Part shown: positions 8,559 to 17,321 of the stretch, one piece after another
How the letters are laid out: every line of letters begins with the position of its first letter
Numbering within the stretch: position 1 is the stretch's first letter
Origin: an uncultured Caldilineaceae bacterium
Lineage (GTDB): Bacteria > Chloroflexota > Anaerolineae > Caldilineales > Caldilineaceae
Length of the DNA: 64,000 bases
Direction of reading: 5' to 3'
Assembly (NCBI GenBank): GCA_951813625.1
Contig: CATOTS010000002.1
Span: 62,001-126,000, forward strand
Translations under genes and position numbers: made by a program
Notes under the pieces: model-generated
Told to the model about the DNA's origin: nothing
Databases searched by the model: none
What the model saw: the letters and a program-made list of their open reading frames with translations, nothing else

Positions 8559-9443
8559 TTAGCCCTTGATGCCCGTCAGTACCGCGCCCCGCACGAAATA
8601 GCGTTGAAACGCGAGGAAGAAGAGGAGCGGCGGCAACATGGTGAGGACAGCCATGGCTGCCAGCCACTCAAAGTGGTACTCCTTATAGATCCCTTGCGGG
8701 TCAGCGAAACTCTGGCGAAAGGTCAGCATCGCCCGCGGCAAGGTCCAGAGTTCCTCATCAATCAGGTAAATCAGGGCGCCGAAAAGCTCATTCCAGTGGC
8801 TGACGAAGGTAAATATCGATGCGGTTGCCAGCGCCGGTCCCAGATTTGGCAGTATGATGTGACGATAGATACCGATTGGCGAGCAGCCGTCAACCTTGGC
8901 GGCGTCATCCAGTTCCAGCGGAATTGTCGTCATGTACTGGCGCATGAGGAAGACGTAGAAAGCGCCACCTCCGACCCACGAGGGAACGATTAGAGGCCAA
9001 AAAGTGTTGATCCAGCCCAGTCGGTGAAAGAGGAGGAAGGTCGGGATGATGGTGACTTGGCTGGGCAGCATTAGAGTCGACAACAGCACGGCGAAAAGCA
9101 GATTTCGCGCCGGAAATCGTAGTCTGCCAAAGCCGTAAGCCACCATCGAACCGGTCAGTAGCGTTCCTGCAAGTGAGGCGACGGCGATGACGATTGTGTT
9201 TCTCAAGTAGAGGGTGAACGGCATCACCGTCCAGGCATCACTGTAGTTTTGCCACTGCCAGGGGATGGGCGGAATAAGGTTGATCCCCGTTTCTGAAAGG
9301 ATCATCAGGCGGGTCTTAAGCGAGCTGGAGACCAGCCAGAAGATGGGCATGAGGAAGATCAACGCCACTAGAATGCCGATTGCATAGAGGATGAACAAAC
9401 GCAGCAAGACGTTGGGCCGCCATGCGCGGGCGACGCTACTCAT
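8559..9443 (-). CDS. CUT1 sugar ABC transporter permease, MalG type
   Basis: A 294-residue inner-membrane permease with about six hydrophobic segments. The cytoplasmic EAA loop (LELDDAAKVDGCSPIGIYRHIILPNLGP) contacts the ATPase. The C-terminus FVRGAVLTGIKG is the usual MalG-type ending. It overlaps the MalF gene by 8 bases, so the two are translated together. With the MalF partner and the binding protein at 10854 it forms an oligosaccharide importer; no ATPase is encoded nearby, as is common when a shared MsmK/UgpC-type ATPase serves several importers. Confidence 0.93.
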   Translation of the reverse strand: MSSVARAWRPNVLLRLFILYAIGILVALIFLMPIFWLVSSSLKTRLMILSETGINLIPPIPWQWQNYSDAWTVMPFTLYLRNTIVIAVASLAGTLLTGSMVAYGFGRLRFPARNLLFAVLLSTLMLPSQVTIIPTFLLFHRLGWINTFWPLIVPSWVGGGAFYVFLMRQYMTTIPLELDDAAKVDGCSPIGIYRHIILPNLGPALATASIFTFVSHWNELFGALIYLIDEELWTLPRAMLTFRQSFADPQGIYKEYHFEWLAAMAVLTMLPPLLFFLAFQRYFVRGAVLTGIKG

Positions 9444-10395
9444 TTCTCACCTCCGCCTCATAGTAGACCCAGCGGCGCGCCCCGATGAACTGGATAAGCG
9501 TTAGCAGCATGATAACGATGAAGAAGAGCCAGGCCAGAACACTGGCATAGCCGAGGCGGCGCTGCTGAAAGGCGACATCAAAAAGGTAGATAATGAAGAA
9601 GAGTGTGGACCTGGCTGGGCCCCCTTGGGTCAGGATATAGCCGGATGTGAAGACCTGCATGGAACCGATGACACCGATAACGGTCAGGAAGAAGATGGTC
9701 GGGGAGAGTAAGGGAATGGTGATGTGGCGGAACAGGGAAAGAGGTCCCGCGCCGTCGATTTTGGCGGCGTCGTAGAGGTGCTCCGGTATCCCCTGCAGAC
9801 CGGCCAGCATGATAACCATAGTGTAGCCGACACCGTAGACGGCCATGATTACGAAGGCCCAAGGCGCCCACTGCGTCGTAGTCAGCCAGCCGATGCGCGG
9901 TAGGTCAAACACACGCAAGAACTGGTTGATCATCCCGAACTCTTTGTCATAGAGAGCCAACCAGACAAAAGTCAGGGCGACGCCGCTGATGGCAGCCGGC
10001 ATGAAAAAAATTACCCGAAAGAGATTGCGTCCGGGGAACTTCCGGTTCACGAAGAGGGCCAGTGCCAAGCCAATCAGAATCGTAAGCGCGACAACCCAGA
10101 ATGCATAGGTCGCGGTGACCCGCAGCGAGTCGAGCAGACGATAATCGTGGAGCACCAACTCGCGAATGTTTTCGAGACCGACCCAATTGATGCGGCGAAA
10201 GCCTTTGTATGAAGTGAACATGAGGCCGAAAGAGACCAGCATCGGCCCCAAGGTGAGCAGCACGAACCCGATGATCCACGGCGCGATGAAGAAATAGCCA
10301 TAGGCCATTTCGGTGCGGGCCAATCTGCCTGGCCGGTTGCCTTCCCGACCCATGGGTGCTCTGGAGCGCTTAAGCATTGTTCTCGCCATTTGCAT
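9436..10395 (-). CDS. CUT1 sugar ABC transporter permease, MalF type
   Basis: A 319-residue permease whose first membrane segment begins around residue 30 (MAYGYFFIAPWIIGFVLLTL). The EAA loop reads PEHLYDAAKIDGAGPLSLFRHITIPLLSP. It pairs with the overlapping MalG gene. The start is uncertain: several in-frame ATGs occur in the first 30 codons and none has a strong ribosome-binding site. The upstream-most is annotated. Confidence 0.9.
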   Translation of the reverse strand: MQMARTMLKRSRAPMGREGNRPGRLARTEMAYGYFFIAPWIIGFVLLTLGPMLVSFGLMFTSYKGFRRINWVGLENIRELVLHDYRLLDSLRVTATYAFWVVALTILIGLALALFVNRKFPGRNLFRVIFFMPAAISGVALTFVWLALYDKEFGMINQFLRVFDLPRIGWLTTTQWAPWAFVIMAVYGVGYTMVIMLAGLQGIPEHLYDAAKIDGAGPLSLFRHITIPLLSPTIFFLTVIGVIGSMQVFTSGYILTQGGPARSTLFFIIYLFDVAFQQRRLGYASVLAWLFFIVIMLLTLIQFIGARRWVYYEAEVRNE

Positions 10396-10853
10396 TGGTG
10401 CTGAAGTCAGCGGCTGTTCCCTATGTCCTGGCCGACCTCACGAGGAATAGTGCCGGCGCCAGGGCCTCCGGCGGGACACTCTTGCGCTCGGGCGGATTTC
10501 AAGGTAGCTCACCGAGTGTTCAGGACGAAAACTGGCCGACTTAGACGATTGTCTTCTATGAGAAGTGGTCGTGCCTGCTCGACATAGTAGTGTGCCGGCG
10601 CTGCTGCAGCGGCAGCCGGTTTGCCGCGACAAGGAGTTCGGCTGCAATATGCTTTCTGGTGCGTGTCGTGGCAGGGGCCTGAACAAAGGGCTGCCCAGGC
10701 AGATCCTGGCAACAAAGCGAGAGAACCGGTAGCTGGCCGCCCCGCGGCGCTGAACCCGGAGGACTCTTCGCCGCGAAGGCGGCCATTTTCGGTGAACCCG
10801 CTTACTTCATTTGCGGTGCGAGTGCCCCGCCTGTCCGAACGCGCACTGGGCGA
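10396..10853. other. Intergenic gap between binding-protein and MalF genes
   Basis: 458 bases with no convincing gene on either strand. A small perfect hairpin (CTTCGC/GCGAAG, 10766-10778) lies about 80 bases past the binding-protein stop. Gaps of this kind also follow the other two CUT1 binding-protein genes and may uncouple high binding-protein expression from low permease expression. Confidence 0.4.
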
Positions 10854-12206
10854 TTATGCCCGGTACTTGTCCATAATGCGCTGGCACTCGTTCTGGGCGT
10901 CCTCCAGAAGCTGTTCCGCGGGTGTATCGGTGGCGCTGATGGAGCTCCACATCTCGTGCATAACGGGCCAGGCTTCGAAGGCGCCGGGGAACAGCGACCA
11001 GAAGCGGGCATGGCCGAATTGAGTCATCTCCTCAGCGACCTGCATGAAGGGATTGTTCGCGATCAGCTCCAGCCACCGCGGGTCCTCGAGATCTCTCTTG
11101 AGGTAGGGAATGTAGCCGGTCGCCAGGGCGTATTCGATGTACATGTCATGGGACCACCACTTGGCGAACTTGTAGGCGGCGTCAAGTTGTGCGCCCCCTT
11201 CCTTCTTGGGGATCCACAACTCCTTATCCGGCAGCACGGTGGACATCAGGTTGGTGTCCGGGTGTGCTGGCGGGTATACGGCCCCCAGCTCTTCCATGTC
11301 CTCCTTCAGCCCGAGCAATGCCCAGTTGCCCGTCTCGTAGATGGCGATGCGCCCTGTCTGCAGCCCCTTTTCCGGTCTCGCCTCGATTGCGATCGGCGTG
11401 CGGAAAAGCTCGCGGAACCAGTCGATGGTCTGGATGAAGGGCGAACCGGTAATCGTGATCTCGGAGACATCCTCGTTAGTGTATTCGCCGCCGGCAATTC
11501 GGGGATAGTGTTCCTCGCCGCCGAAGTAGAACCAAGGCCCCAGCCCCCACACTTCGACCTCGTTGATGTTGAATCCGTCCTCGTTGGGGTGCCTGCCCTC
11601 ATTGTCCCAAGTCATCTGCACCCCGATTTCCAGCGCGTCCGTCCAAGTCCAGTTTTTGTCCGGGGGCTCTACGCCGGCCTCTTTGAACAACACCGGGTTG
11701 TAGGCCCACAGGTGGATGACGACTTCGTAGGGGAAAGCCCACATCTTTCCATCGACCACCGCGGGGCTGTATGCGGCGCGAGGTCCGTCTGCGTAGATGT
11801 CGAGGGGAATGCCATCCGCTTCCATTAAATCCTGAGCGTTTTCGTAAAGCCCCTCGTTGATGGCGTCAATGGTTGACTGCTGGTACCGATGCCAGAAAAC
11901 GTCCGGCGGGTCCCCTGCCGACATGGCCAGATCGACCGCTTCGCTGGCCACGCCAAGCTGCATGTCCACGACCACATTGGTATCCGGCACTCTGAAGTCA
12001 TGACTCTCGGCCAGCGCCTTTTGGGTTGCGCCGAGATAATCCGCTTCCGGGATCGGGAAGGAATAGGTGATGGTTATTTCCTCCGGCATCGCGCCTACAG
12101 CTTCATCGGCGGGAGTCGCCGGCACACATGCTGCTAACCCCGCGCCGGCAACGCCGACAGCTGCAGCTCCCAGAAAATCACGTCTTGACACTCTCTTCGC
12201 CTGCAT
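10854..12206 (-). CDS. Sugar ABC transporter substrate-binding lipoprotein (CUT1), Tat-exported
   Basis: A 450-residue extracellular solute-binding protein (family 1). The N-terminus has a twin-arginine motif (SRRDFLGAA) running into a lipobox LAAC with lipid-attachment Cys 27, so it is exported folded and anchored to the membrane. The mature part has the periplasmic-binding-protein pattern seen in oligosaccharide binders (AMSAGDPPDVFWHRY near the hinge, then GRIAIYETGNWALLG). It leads the operon with MalF and MalG, separated by a 458-base gap. The ligand is unknown; GH32/43- and GH4-type hydrolases lie close by. Confidence 0.93.
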   Translation of the reverse strand: MQAKRVSRRDFLGAAAVGVAGAGLAACVPATPADEAVGAMPEEITITYSFPIPEADYLGATQKALAESHDFRVPDTNVVVDMQLGVASEAVDLAMSAGDPPDVFWHRYQQSTIDAINEGLYENAQDLMEADGIPLDIYADGPRAAYSPAVVDGKMWAFPYEVVIHLWAYNPVLFKEAGVEPPDKNWTWTDALEIGVQMTWDNEGRHPNEDGFNINEVEVWGLGPWFYFGGEEHYPRIAGGEYTNEDVSEITITGSPFIQTIDWFRELFRTPIAIEARPEKGLQTGRIAIYETGNWALLGLKEDMEELGAVYPPAHPDTNLMSTVLPDKELWIPKKEGGAQLDAAYKFAKWWSHDMYIEYALATGYIPYLKRDLEDPRWLELIANNPFMQVAEEMTQFGHARFWSLFPGAFEAWPVMHEMWSSISATDTPAEQLLEDAQNECQRIMDKYRA

Positions 12207-12229
12207 GACAACCCCCCTTTTTGTCTAAG

Positions 12230-12322
12230 GTGCGTTCACAGTTGAAACGCACTTTTCTCACATTGCGCCTAAGACCGTAAATCGTTCAATTTTGCAATAC
12301 GTGCGCATAGCACTGGTGTCAA
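12230..12322 (-). promoter_or_regulatory. Candidate promoter and palindromic operator for the first CUT1 operon
   Basis: On the minus strand TTGACA (12317-12322) is followed after 17 bases by a weak -10, TATTGC (12294-12299). Between this and the binding-protein start lies a 7-base perfect inverted repeat, GTGCGTT/AACGCAC (12230-12236 and 12246-12252, spacer 9), placed like a LacI- or GntR-type operator. The -35 is perfect and the -10 poor, so this is a candidate only. Confidence 0.35.
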
Positions 12323-12435
12323 ACGGAACTCAGCTCAATTTCAAATGTGCGGCTTGGCAGATTTTGCGGCTAGCATCACCTCCATCCAAATCTCCCCTTC
12401 TTTCAGCGGGACAAACGCTCTACTGCAGCGATTCA

Positions 12436-13863
12436 CTATCTCGTGCCCATGCGAAGCCCTTCGAAGCGGGCCTCACCCTCGGTAACGAAGAGGCCCAGGG
12501 CGCCGCTGCGCCGGTCATACATTCGGCCGGAGAGCGCTACCTGGTCATCGATATAAATCACTAATGCCGTGCCATCCACGAGCAACTGCACCTTTACCGG
12601 TCGATCCGGCGTCAGAACTGCCCTGCGTTCAAGCATAATCAGATCGTTAAAGGTGGTCGTGCTGTAGTTGGGAGTCCAGCGGTCCAGCACGATTCTGTTG
12701 TTGGCGGGCTCCAGCCGTACCACGTAGTAGGACTCCAGGTCATCGCTGGCTCGCAACAGTAGACCACAGTTCGTCATCTCCGCGTCGAAGGTTACGGTCG
12801 TTTCGACCAGACATTCGTCAGGCATCTCCCCTAGCGTCATCAGAGCGTAACGGCCAATCGCGGATGTGCTTGCGCTCCCATCCTTTACCTCCCAGCTGCC
12901 CAGAACCGGCTGGGGCTGGAGGGGCGCCTCATTTGCGAAGGACTGAGCGACCGTCGCAGGTATGCGCACTGCCAGCGCGCCGTCCGGCTGTTGCATCACT
13001 TCGTGAACGACTAGATTGCCGCCCCATTCCCAGTCGCCGTCATCCGTCTCGCCTTCGCGCGTTGGCAACCAGGCGAATGCAAAGCGCTGTGTTTCGTCTC
13101 CCGCGGTCTTGCCCGCGCAGTAGGCAAGGCCATCAAGCATCGAATTTGGCGGCGACAACCAGGGACCCTCCAGGCTGCGCGCCATTCGGTAGTGCGTAGC
13201 GATCCATTCCCGGGAGACCGAGTAGACCAGATACCACCAGTCGCCTTGGCGGAACAGATCCGGGCAGGGGTGCGCCCAGACCTCACCTGGCGCCCAAAGC
13301 GGCGGCTTCCCCTCCCAGCTCAACAGATCGGAGCTGGTGGCCAAGCCGATGCAACCTCGGTTGCGGACAGGTCCACTGTCGGTGCGCGCCGTTATGAGCA
13401 TCCAGTACTCCCCGGCTGCATCGTTCCAGAAGATGAAGGGGTCGCGCCAGTCGTCCAACTCGTACCCCAGGGCGGTTGGCGGATCGAACCTGAAGTCAGG
13501 ATCCTTGGGCCAGTTGCGCAGATCAGTGCTCGCGGCGCGCATGACGACCTGTGCGGGCTTGCCGGTGCCGGCGAAACTGGCGTTGATGCCCGTAAAGTAG
13601 AGGTGGAAGGTTCCGTCCTTTTCGATAACGGATCCTGTGCCAACACTGATGTCTTGCTCGTCAGGCGCCCCGGGCGGAACAGCCTCGCCCCATTCCTCGA
13701 AATTGACAAAATCGCGCGTGACGAGGTGAAACCAGGGTTTGCCAGGCCCATAACCGGCATCGTCCCGGAAATCCTTGATGTAAAAGAGATGGTAGTCACC
13801 ATTCCAGTAGTAGGGGATGAAATCGCCTGCTACGCCATCATCGGGCCGGTAAAGAATAGACAT
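12436..13863 (-). CDS. Glycoside hydrolase, GH32/GH43-like (fructan or sucrose hydrolase type)
   Basis: A 475-residue five-bladed beta-propeller glycosidase with a C-terminal beta-sandwich. The opening IPYYWNGDYHLFYIKDFRD corresponds to the NDP-like start of GH32/GH43-type folds. LDDWRDPFIFWNDAAGEYW carries the R-D-P motif whose Asp stabilises the transition state. The acid/base Glu is likely in GEVWAHPCPDLFRQ. The C-terminal domain (residues about 330-475) resembles the GH32 beta-sandwich module. The ATG at 13863 follows GAGGGG at good spacing; a GTG lies eight codons upstream. No export signal is visible, so it probably acts on imported sugar. Whether the substrate is fructose- or arabinose-based is not clear. 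Confidence 0.82.
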   Translation of the reverse strand: MSILYRPDDGVAGDFIPYYWNGDYHLFYIKDFRDDAGYGPGKPWFHLVTRDFVNFEEWGEAVPPGAPDEQDISVGTGSVIEKDGTFHLYFTGINASFAGTGKPAQVVMRAASTDLRNWPKDPDFRFDPPTALGYELDDWRDPFIFWNDAAGEYWMLITARTDSGPVRNRGCIGLATSSDLLSWEGKPPLWAPGEVWAHPCPDLFRQGDWWYLVYSVSREWIATHYRMARSLEGPWLSPPNSMLDGLAYCAGKTAGDETQRFAFAWLPTREGETDDGDWEWGGNLVVHEVMQQPDGALAVRIPATVAQSFANEAPLQPQPVLGSWEVKDGSASTSAIGRYALMTLGEMPDECLVETTVTFDAEMTNCGLLLRASDDLESYYVVRLEPANNRIVLDRWTPNYSTTTFNDLIMLERRAVLTPDRPVKVQLLVDGTALVIYIDDQVALSGRMYDRRSGALGLFVTEGEARFEGLRMGTR

Positions 13864-14008
13864 GTTTTTGCCCCTCTTCCTATCCACTGCATCGGACTGT
13901 TACCGAGGCGAAGGCTTCTACAACTTTATTCTATTACTTAGGATAAATCTAACACAAGATACCGATTTGCTCAACTGTCAGTTTTTCGCTGTGAGCAAGG
14001 GGTCGGTC

Positions 14009-14893
14009 TCAGTATGGAACTTGCCCTTCCTGATGGGCAACCTCTTCGTCAGACTGCGCCAAACCATCCGACGCAGCGTATTGTCGGTTGATCTGGCCGT
14101 CGCGCGGCGGCCTGCGGGGGATGATCGGCTGGATGATCTTGCGGCGCGCCGGTGTCAGGCGGGCCAGCAGCTCGTCGGACGGAACGTAGCCCCAGCGGTG
14201 GGCAAACACCGAAGCCAGGTAGCGAAAGACGATCATGCGCCTATGGCCCGGGTTGGTACGCTCGGCGGAGCCGTGGCAGAGAAAGTCCTGAAACAGCAGC
14301 GCATCCCCTTTCTTCATGTGGACTTCGATCGCGCCTTCGAGGCGGGTAGCCGGCCCGGCGTCGGAAAAGCCGCCCTTGTCATCGGGATGTCGAATGTCCG
14401 ATTTGTGGCTGCTGGGGATCATCACGGTCGGCCCGTCCCCCGGCCCCACATCGGTCAGCGCAACCAGCAGCGAAAGCTCGCTGCAACACCACTCGTTGCG
14501 GTCGCGGCCGCCCGGCTTGCACGAGTCGATCACATGGCCGCCGGAGTGTACGCCAATGAACCCGCCCGGCCCGCGGATGTTGATGAACGACTCGTTGATG
14601 TAGGGTCCGTACGCGTTGCCGATGTAGTGACGCACATGATCAATCCAGGCCGGATGGTCGATCAGCCGTTCAAAGATATCGCCGCCTTCGATGATGTTCT
14701 GCAGGTTCATCCCATCCACGCCGCTGTAGGTATGCACGTCTATGTTTCCGTGCCACTGGTCCATCTCCAGCGGCGGCAGCGCATCGATCCAACTGTTGAC
14801 CGCCTGAACGTGGTCGGGGTCAAGCGCCTGTTCGATCAGCGTGTAGCCGAGCAGGTCGAAGAAATATTCTTGCATCGCGGTTGGAGCGGACAT
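14009..14893 (-). CDS. PhyH-family protein with H-x-G in place of H-x-D
   Basis: A 294-residue protein of the phytanoyl-CoA dioxygenase superfamily. The C-terminal half shows VALTDVGPGDGPTVMIPSSHK, the distal His (H207 in FQDFLCHGSAE) and an Arg pair (218-219). At the place where the iron-binding H-x-D is expected it reads GVHSGGHVID, giving H116-S117-G118 with no carboxylate at the third position. H-x-G or H-x-A is the arrangement of Fe/2OG halogenases, in which a halide takes the vacant site. It can also mark a subfamily that finds its carboxylate elsewhere. The start at 14893 fits the family; the upstream extension of the frame does not. It is 28 bases after a MalG gene. Confidence 0.82.
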   Translation of the reverse strand: MSAPTAMQEYFFDLLGYTLIEQALDPDHVQAVNSWIDALPPLEMDQWHGNIDVHTYSGVDGMNLQNIIEGGDIFERLIDHPAWIDHVRHYIGNAYGPYINESFINIRGPGGFIGVHSGGHVIDSCKPGGRDRNEWCCSELSLLVALTDVGPGDGPTVMIPSSHKSDIRHPDDKGGFSDAGPATRLEGAIEVHMKKGDALLFQDFLCHGSAERTNPGHRRMIVFRYLASVFAHRWGYVPSDELLARLTPARRKIIQPIIPRRPPRDGQINRQYAASDGLAQSDEEVAHQEGQVPY

Positions 14894-14921
14894 CTTCCAG
14901 TCCCTTTCGCGTAGGTAGGTC

Positions 14922-15848
14922 TCACCCTTTGATGCCTGAGATGACCACGCCCTGAATGAAATGGCGCTGGGCGAAGAAGAAGACAACCAGCGGCGGGAGC
15001 GTGACCACGGTTGACACGGCCATGATGTGGTTCCACTGGTGTTTGTAGCCGTGGATGATGCCCGACCGCCGCCACTGTTCAACGGCAATCGCCAGCGTCT
15101 GCTTGTCGGGTGTATTAAGGTAGATCAACGGGGCCAGAAAGTCGTTCCATTCGCCCATGAGCGTGAAGATCGACACGGCGCCCAGCGCAGGCAGCGACAT
15201 CGGTAGAATGATGTACCACCAGACGCGAATGAAGCCGCAGCCGTCGATGCGGGCGGCGTCGTCATACTCGCGCGGAATCGTCATGAAGAACTGACGCAGG
15301 AGGAAGATAAAGAAGGCCCCGCCGCCGAACCAGGCCGGCACGATCAAGGGTTTCAGCGTGTTCAGCCATCCCAGGTCGCGGAAAATCAGGTACTGCGGGA
15401 TGAGGATGACATGGTACGGGATCATCAGCGTGGTGAGAACGAGGACGAACAGGACGTTGCGGCCGGGGAACCGCAGCCTGGCGAAGCCGTATGCCGCCAG
15501 GCTCGCGGTCAGCAGGCGGCCCATCAGCACGCCGACGACGATGGTCACCGTGTTGAGCCCGGTTACGATAAAGGGAAACTGGACGAGCGCGTCCGGGTAG
15601 TTGATCCACTCGAGCGAGCGCGGGATGAAGTTGGGCGGGTATTCGAAAACCTGGCCTTCCGGTTTGAGCGAACTGCTGACGAGCCAGATCAGGGGCGCAG
15701 TGTAAACCAGCGCCAGGGCTGTAATCGGGAGATAGATTATCAGCAGCCGGATGCCCAGCCGCCGCCAATACTTGCCCTGCAGCCAGCGTCCCCGAAGCAG
15801 GCGTTCGCCCAGTTGGAGTTTGGCTTCTTCAAACGTCGGCGCGCTCAT
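14922..15848 (-). CDS. CUT1 sugar ABC permease, MalG type (duplicate copy)
   Basis: A 308-residue MalG-type permease with six hydrophobic segments and the EAA loop IPREYDDAARIDGCGFIRVWW. Apart from the first 35 residues it is nearly identical to the MalG copy at 16392-17318: LNTLKPLIVPAWFGGGAFFI and the end FIQGVVISGIKG are the same. It is separated from that copy only by the pentapeptide-lipoprotein gene. Only one MalF is present for both. A recent tandem duplication is the simplest reading; the two may give alternative MalF-MalG heterodimers. Confidence 0.93.
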   Translation of the reverse strand: MSAPTFEEAKLQLGERLLRGRWLQGKYWRRLGIRLLIIYLPITALALVYTAPLIWLVSSSLKPEGQVFEYPPNFIPRSLEWINYPDALVQFPFIVTGLNTVTIVVGVLMGRLLTASLAAYGFARLRFPGRNVLFVLVLTTLMIPYHVILIPQYLIFRDLGWLNTLKPLIVPAWFGGGAFFIFLLRQFFMTIPREYDDAARIDGCGFIRVWWYIILPMSLPALGAVSIFTLMGEWNDFLAPLIYLNTPDKQTLAIAVEQWRRSGIIHGYKHQWNHIMAVSTVVTLPPLVVFFFAQRHFIQGVVISGIKG

Positions 15849-15877
15849 CGATTGTCACCTTCGAGTAGAGGCGAGCG

Positions 15878-16342
15878 TCACTCTGACTTTACGGCTCCGT
15901 TTGCCTCCGGATCGTACTTCTCCGGCCAGATCGTGTTGTCGTCGTACTTGGCGCCGGACAATGTTGCGCCGACAAGAAGAGCTCTTTCCATGTTCGCCCC
16001 GCGCAGGTCGGCGTTGTCGAGGTTGGCGCGAAAGAAGGTGGTCGAGACCAGGGTGGTCTGGCTGAGGTCGGCCCCCTCCAGGTCGGCGCCATAGAGGTAG
16101 GCGCCGCTCAGGTCGGCGCCGCTAAAGTTGGCCCCACTGAGGTCCGCCCGGTCCAATTTGGCATCGACGAAGTTTCGTTCGCCGGCGTTGTACCGATCGA
16201 CCAGGTCGCGGCCGCCTGCTTCCTCGGCGGACTCGGTTGCTTCAGGTTCCGGCGTCGGCTCCTCGTCGCGTCCGCAGCCGCCCACAGACAGCGCCGCGCA
16301 CAACATGATGACAATCAATAGTTTCAATCGTCCGCTTTTCAT
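15878..16342 (-). CDS. Pentapeptide-repeat lipoprotein
   Basis: A 154-residue lipoprotein. A basic start and hydrophobic segment end in a lipobox SVGGC (Cys 23), followed by an acidic Pro/Glu linker (PTPEPEATESAEEAGG). From about residue 57 to 130 it has pentapeptide repeats of the A(D/N)LxG type, such as RADLSGANFSGADLSGAYLY, which fold into a right-handed quadrilateral beta-helix. Function is unknown; extracytoplasmic pentapeptide proteins have no common role. It lies between two near-identical MalG genes in the same direction, which is unusual for an importer operon. Confidence 0.88.
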   Translation of the reverse strand: MKSGRLKLLIVIMLCAALSVGGCGRDEEPTPEPEATESAEEAGGRDLVDRYNAGERNFVDAKLDRADLSGANFSGADLSGAYLYGADLEGADLSQTTLVSTTFFRANLDNADLRGANMERALLVGATLSGAKYDDNTIWPEKYDPEANGAVKSE

Positions 16343-16391
16343 CGTTTCCCCCGTTGCAAGATTGAGGACAGCGGGCAGTTGCGAGCGGCCA

Positions 16392-17318
16392 TCACCCCTT
16401 AATGCCTGAGATGACCACTCCCTGGATGAAGTGGCGCTGCGCGAAAAAGAAGACGAGCAGTGGCGGCAGCGTGACGACCGTTGCCACCGCCATGATGTGA
16501 TTCCACTGATGGTTATAGCCGGTGTGGACAGAAGAGCGGCGCCACTGTTCCACCGCGATCGCCAGCGTCTGCTTGTCCGGCGTGTTCAGATAGATGAGCG
16601 GCGCCAAAAAGTCGTTCCACTCTCCCATGAAAGTGAAGATCGCCACCGCGCCCAGCGCGGGCAGCGACATGGGCATAACGATGTGCCACCAGACCTGGAT
16701 GAAGCCGCAGCCGTCGATGCGCGCGGCGTCGTCGTACTCGCGCGGAATCGTCATGAAAAACTGTCGCAGCAGGAAGATGAAGAAGGCGCCGCCGCCAAAC
16801 CAGGCCGGCACGATCAACGGTTTGAGCGTGTTGAGCCAGCCAAGATCGCGGAAGATCAGGTATTGCGGAATCAGGATGACGTGATAGGGGATCATCAGCG
16901 TCGTCAGCACCAGGATGAACAGGGCATCCCGCCCCGGGAAGCGCAGCCTGGCGAATCCGTAAGCGGCCAGGCTGGCCGTCAGCAGCCGGCCGACCATAAC
17001 GCCCGCAACAATTGTCAGCGTGTTGAGGCCGGTTACTATAAAGGGAAACTGGACGAGCGCATCAGGATAGTTGGCCCACACAAATGAGCGCGGGATGAAG
17101 TTGGGCGGGTATTCGAAGACCTGGGACTCCGGCTTGACCGAGCTGCCGACCAGCCAGATCAAGGGGGCGGTGTAGACCAGCGCCAGCGCCGCCATCGGCA
17201 GATAGACCAGCAGCAACCGAGTGCTCAGCCGCCGCCAGCGCGTCGTTGTCAGCAGGCGCTGTCCAAGCAGGCGCACATTCGCCGGCGCCCCCAACCCTTC
17301 GATCATCGGTGCGCGCAT
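16392..17318 (-). CDS. CUT1 sugar ABC permease, MalG type (primary copy)
   Basis: A 308-residue permease with the EAA loop IPREYDDAARIDGCGFIQVWW and the MalG-type C-terminus. It begins 3 bases after the MalF stop, so it is the natural MalF partner and translation is probably coupled. The duplicate at 14922 differs mainly in its N-terminal 35 residues. The substrate is set by the binding protein at 18651 and is unknown. Confidence 0.94.
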   Translation of the reverse strand: MRAPMIEGLGAPANVRLLGQRLLTTTRWRRLSTRLLLVYLPMAALALVYTAPLIWLVGSSVKPESQVFEYPPNFIPRSFVWANYPDALVQFPFIVTGLNTLTIVAGVMVGRLLTASLAAYGFARLRFPGRDALFILVLTTLMIPYHVILIPQYLIFRDLGWLNTLKPLIVPAWFGGGAFFIFLLRQFFMTIPREYDDAARIDGCGFIQVWWHIVMPMSLPALGAVAIFTFMGEWNDFLAPLIYLNTPDKQTLAIAVEQWRRSSVHTGYNHQWNHIMAVATVVTLPPLLVFFFAQRHFIQGVVISGIKG

Positions 17319-17321
17319 TGT

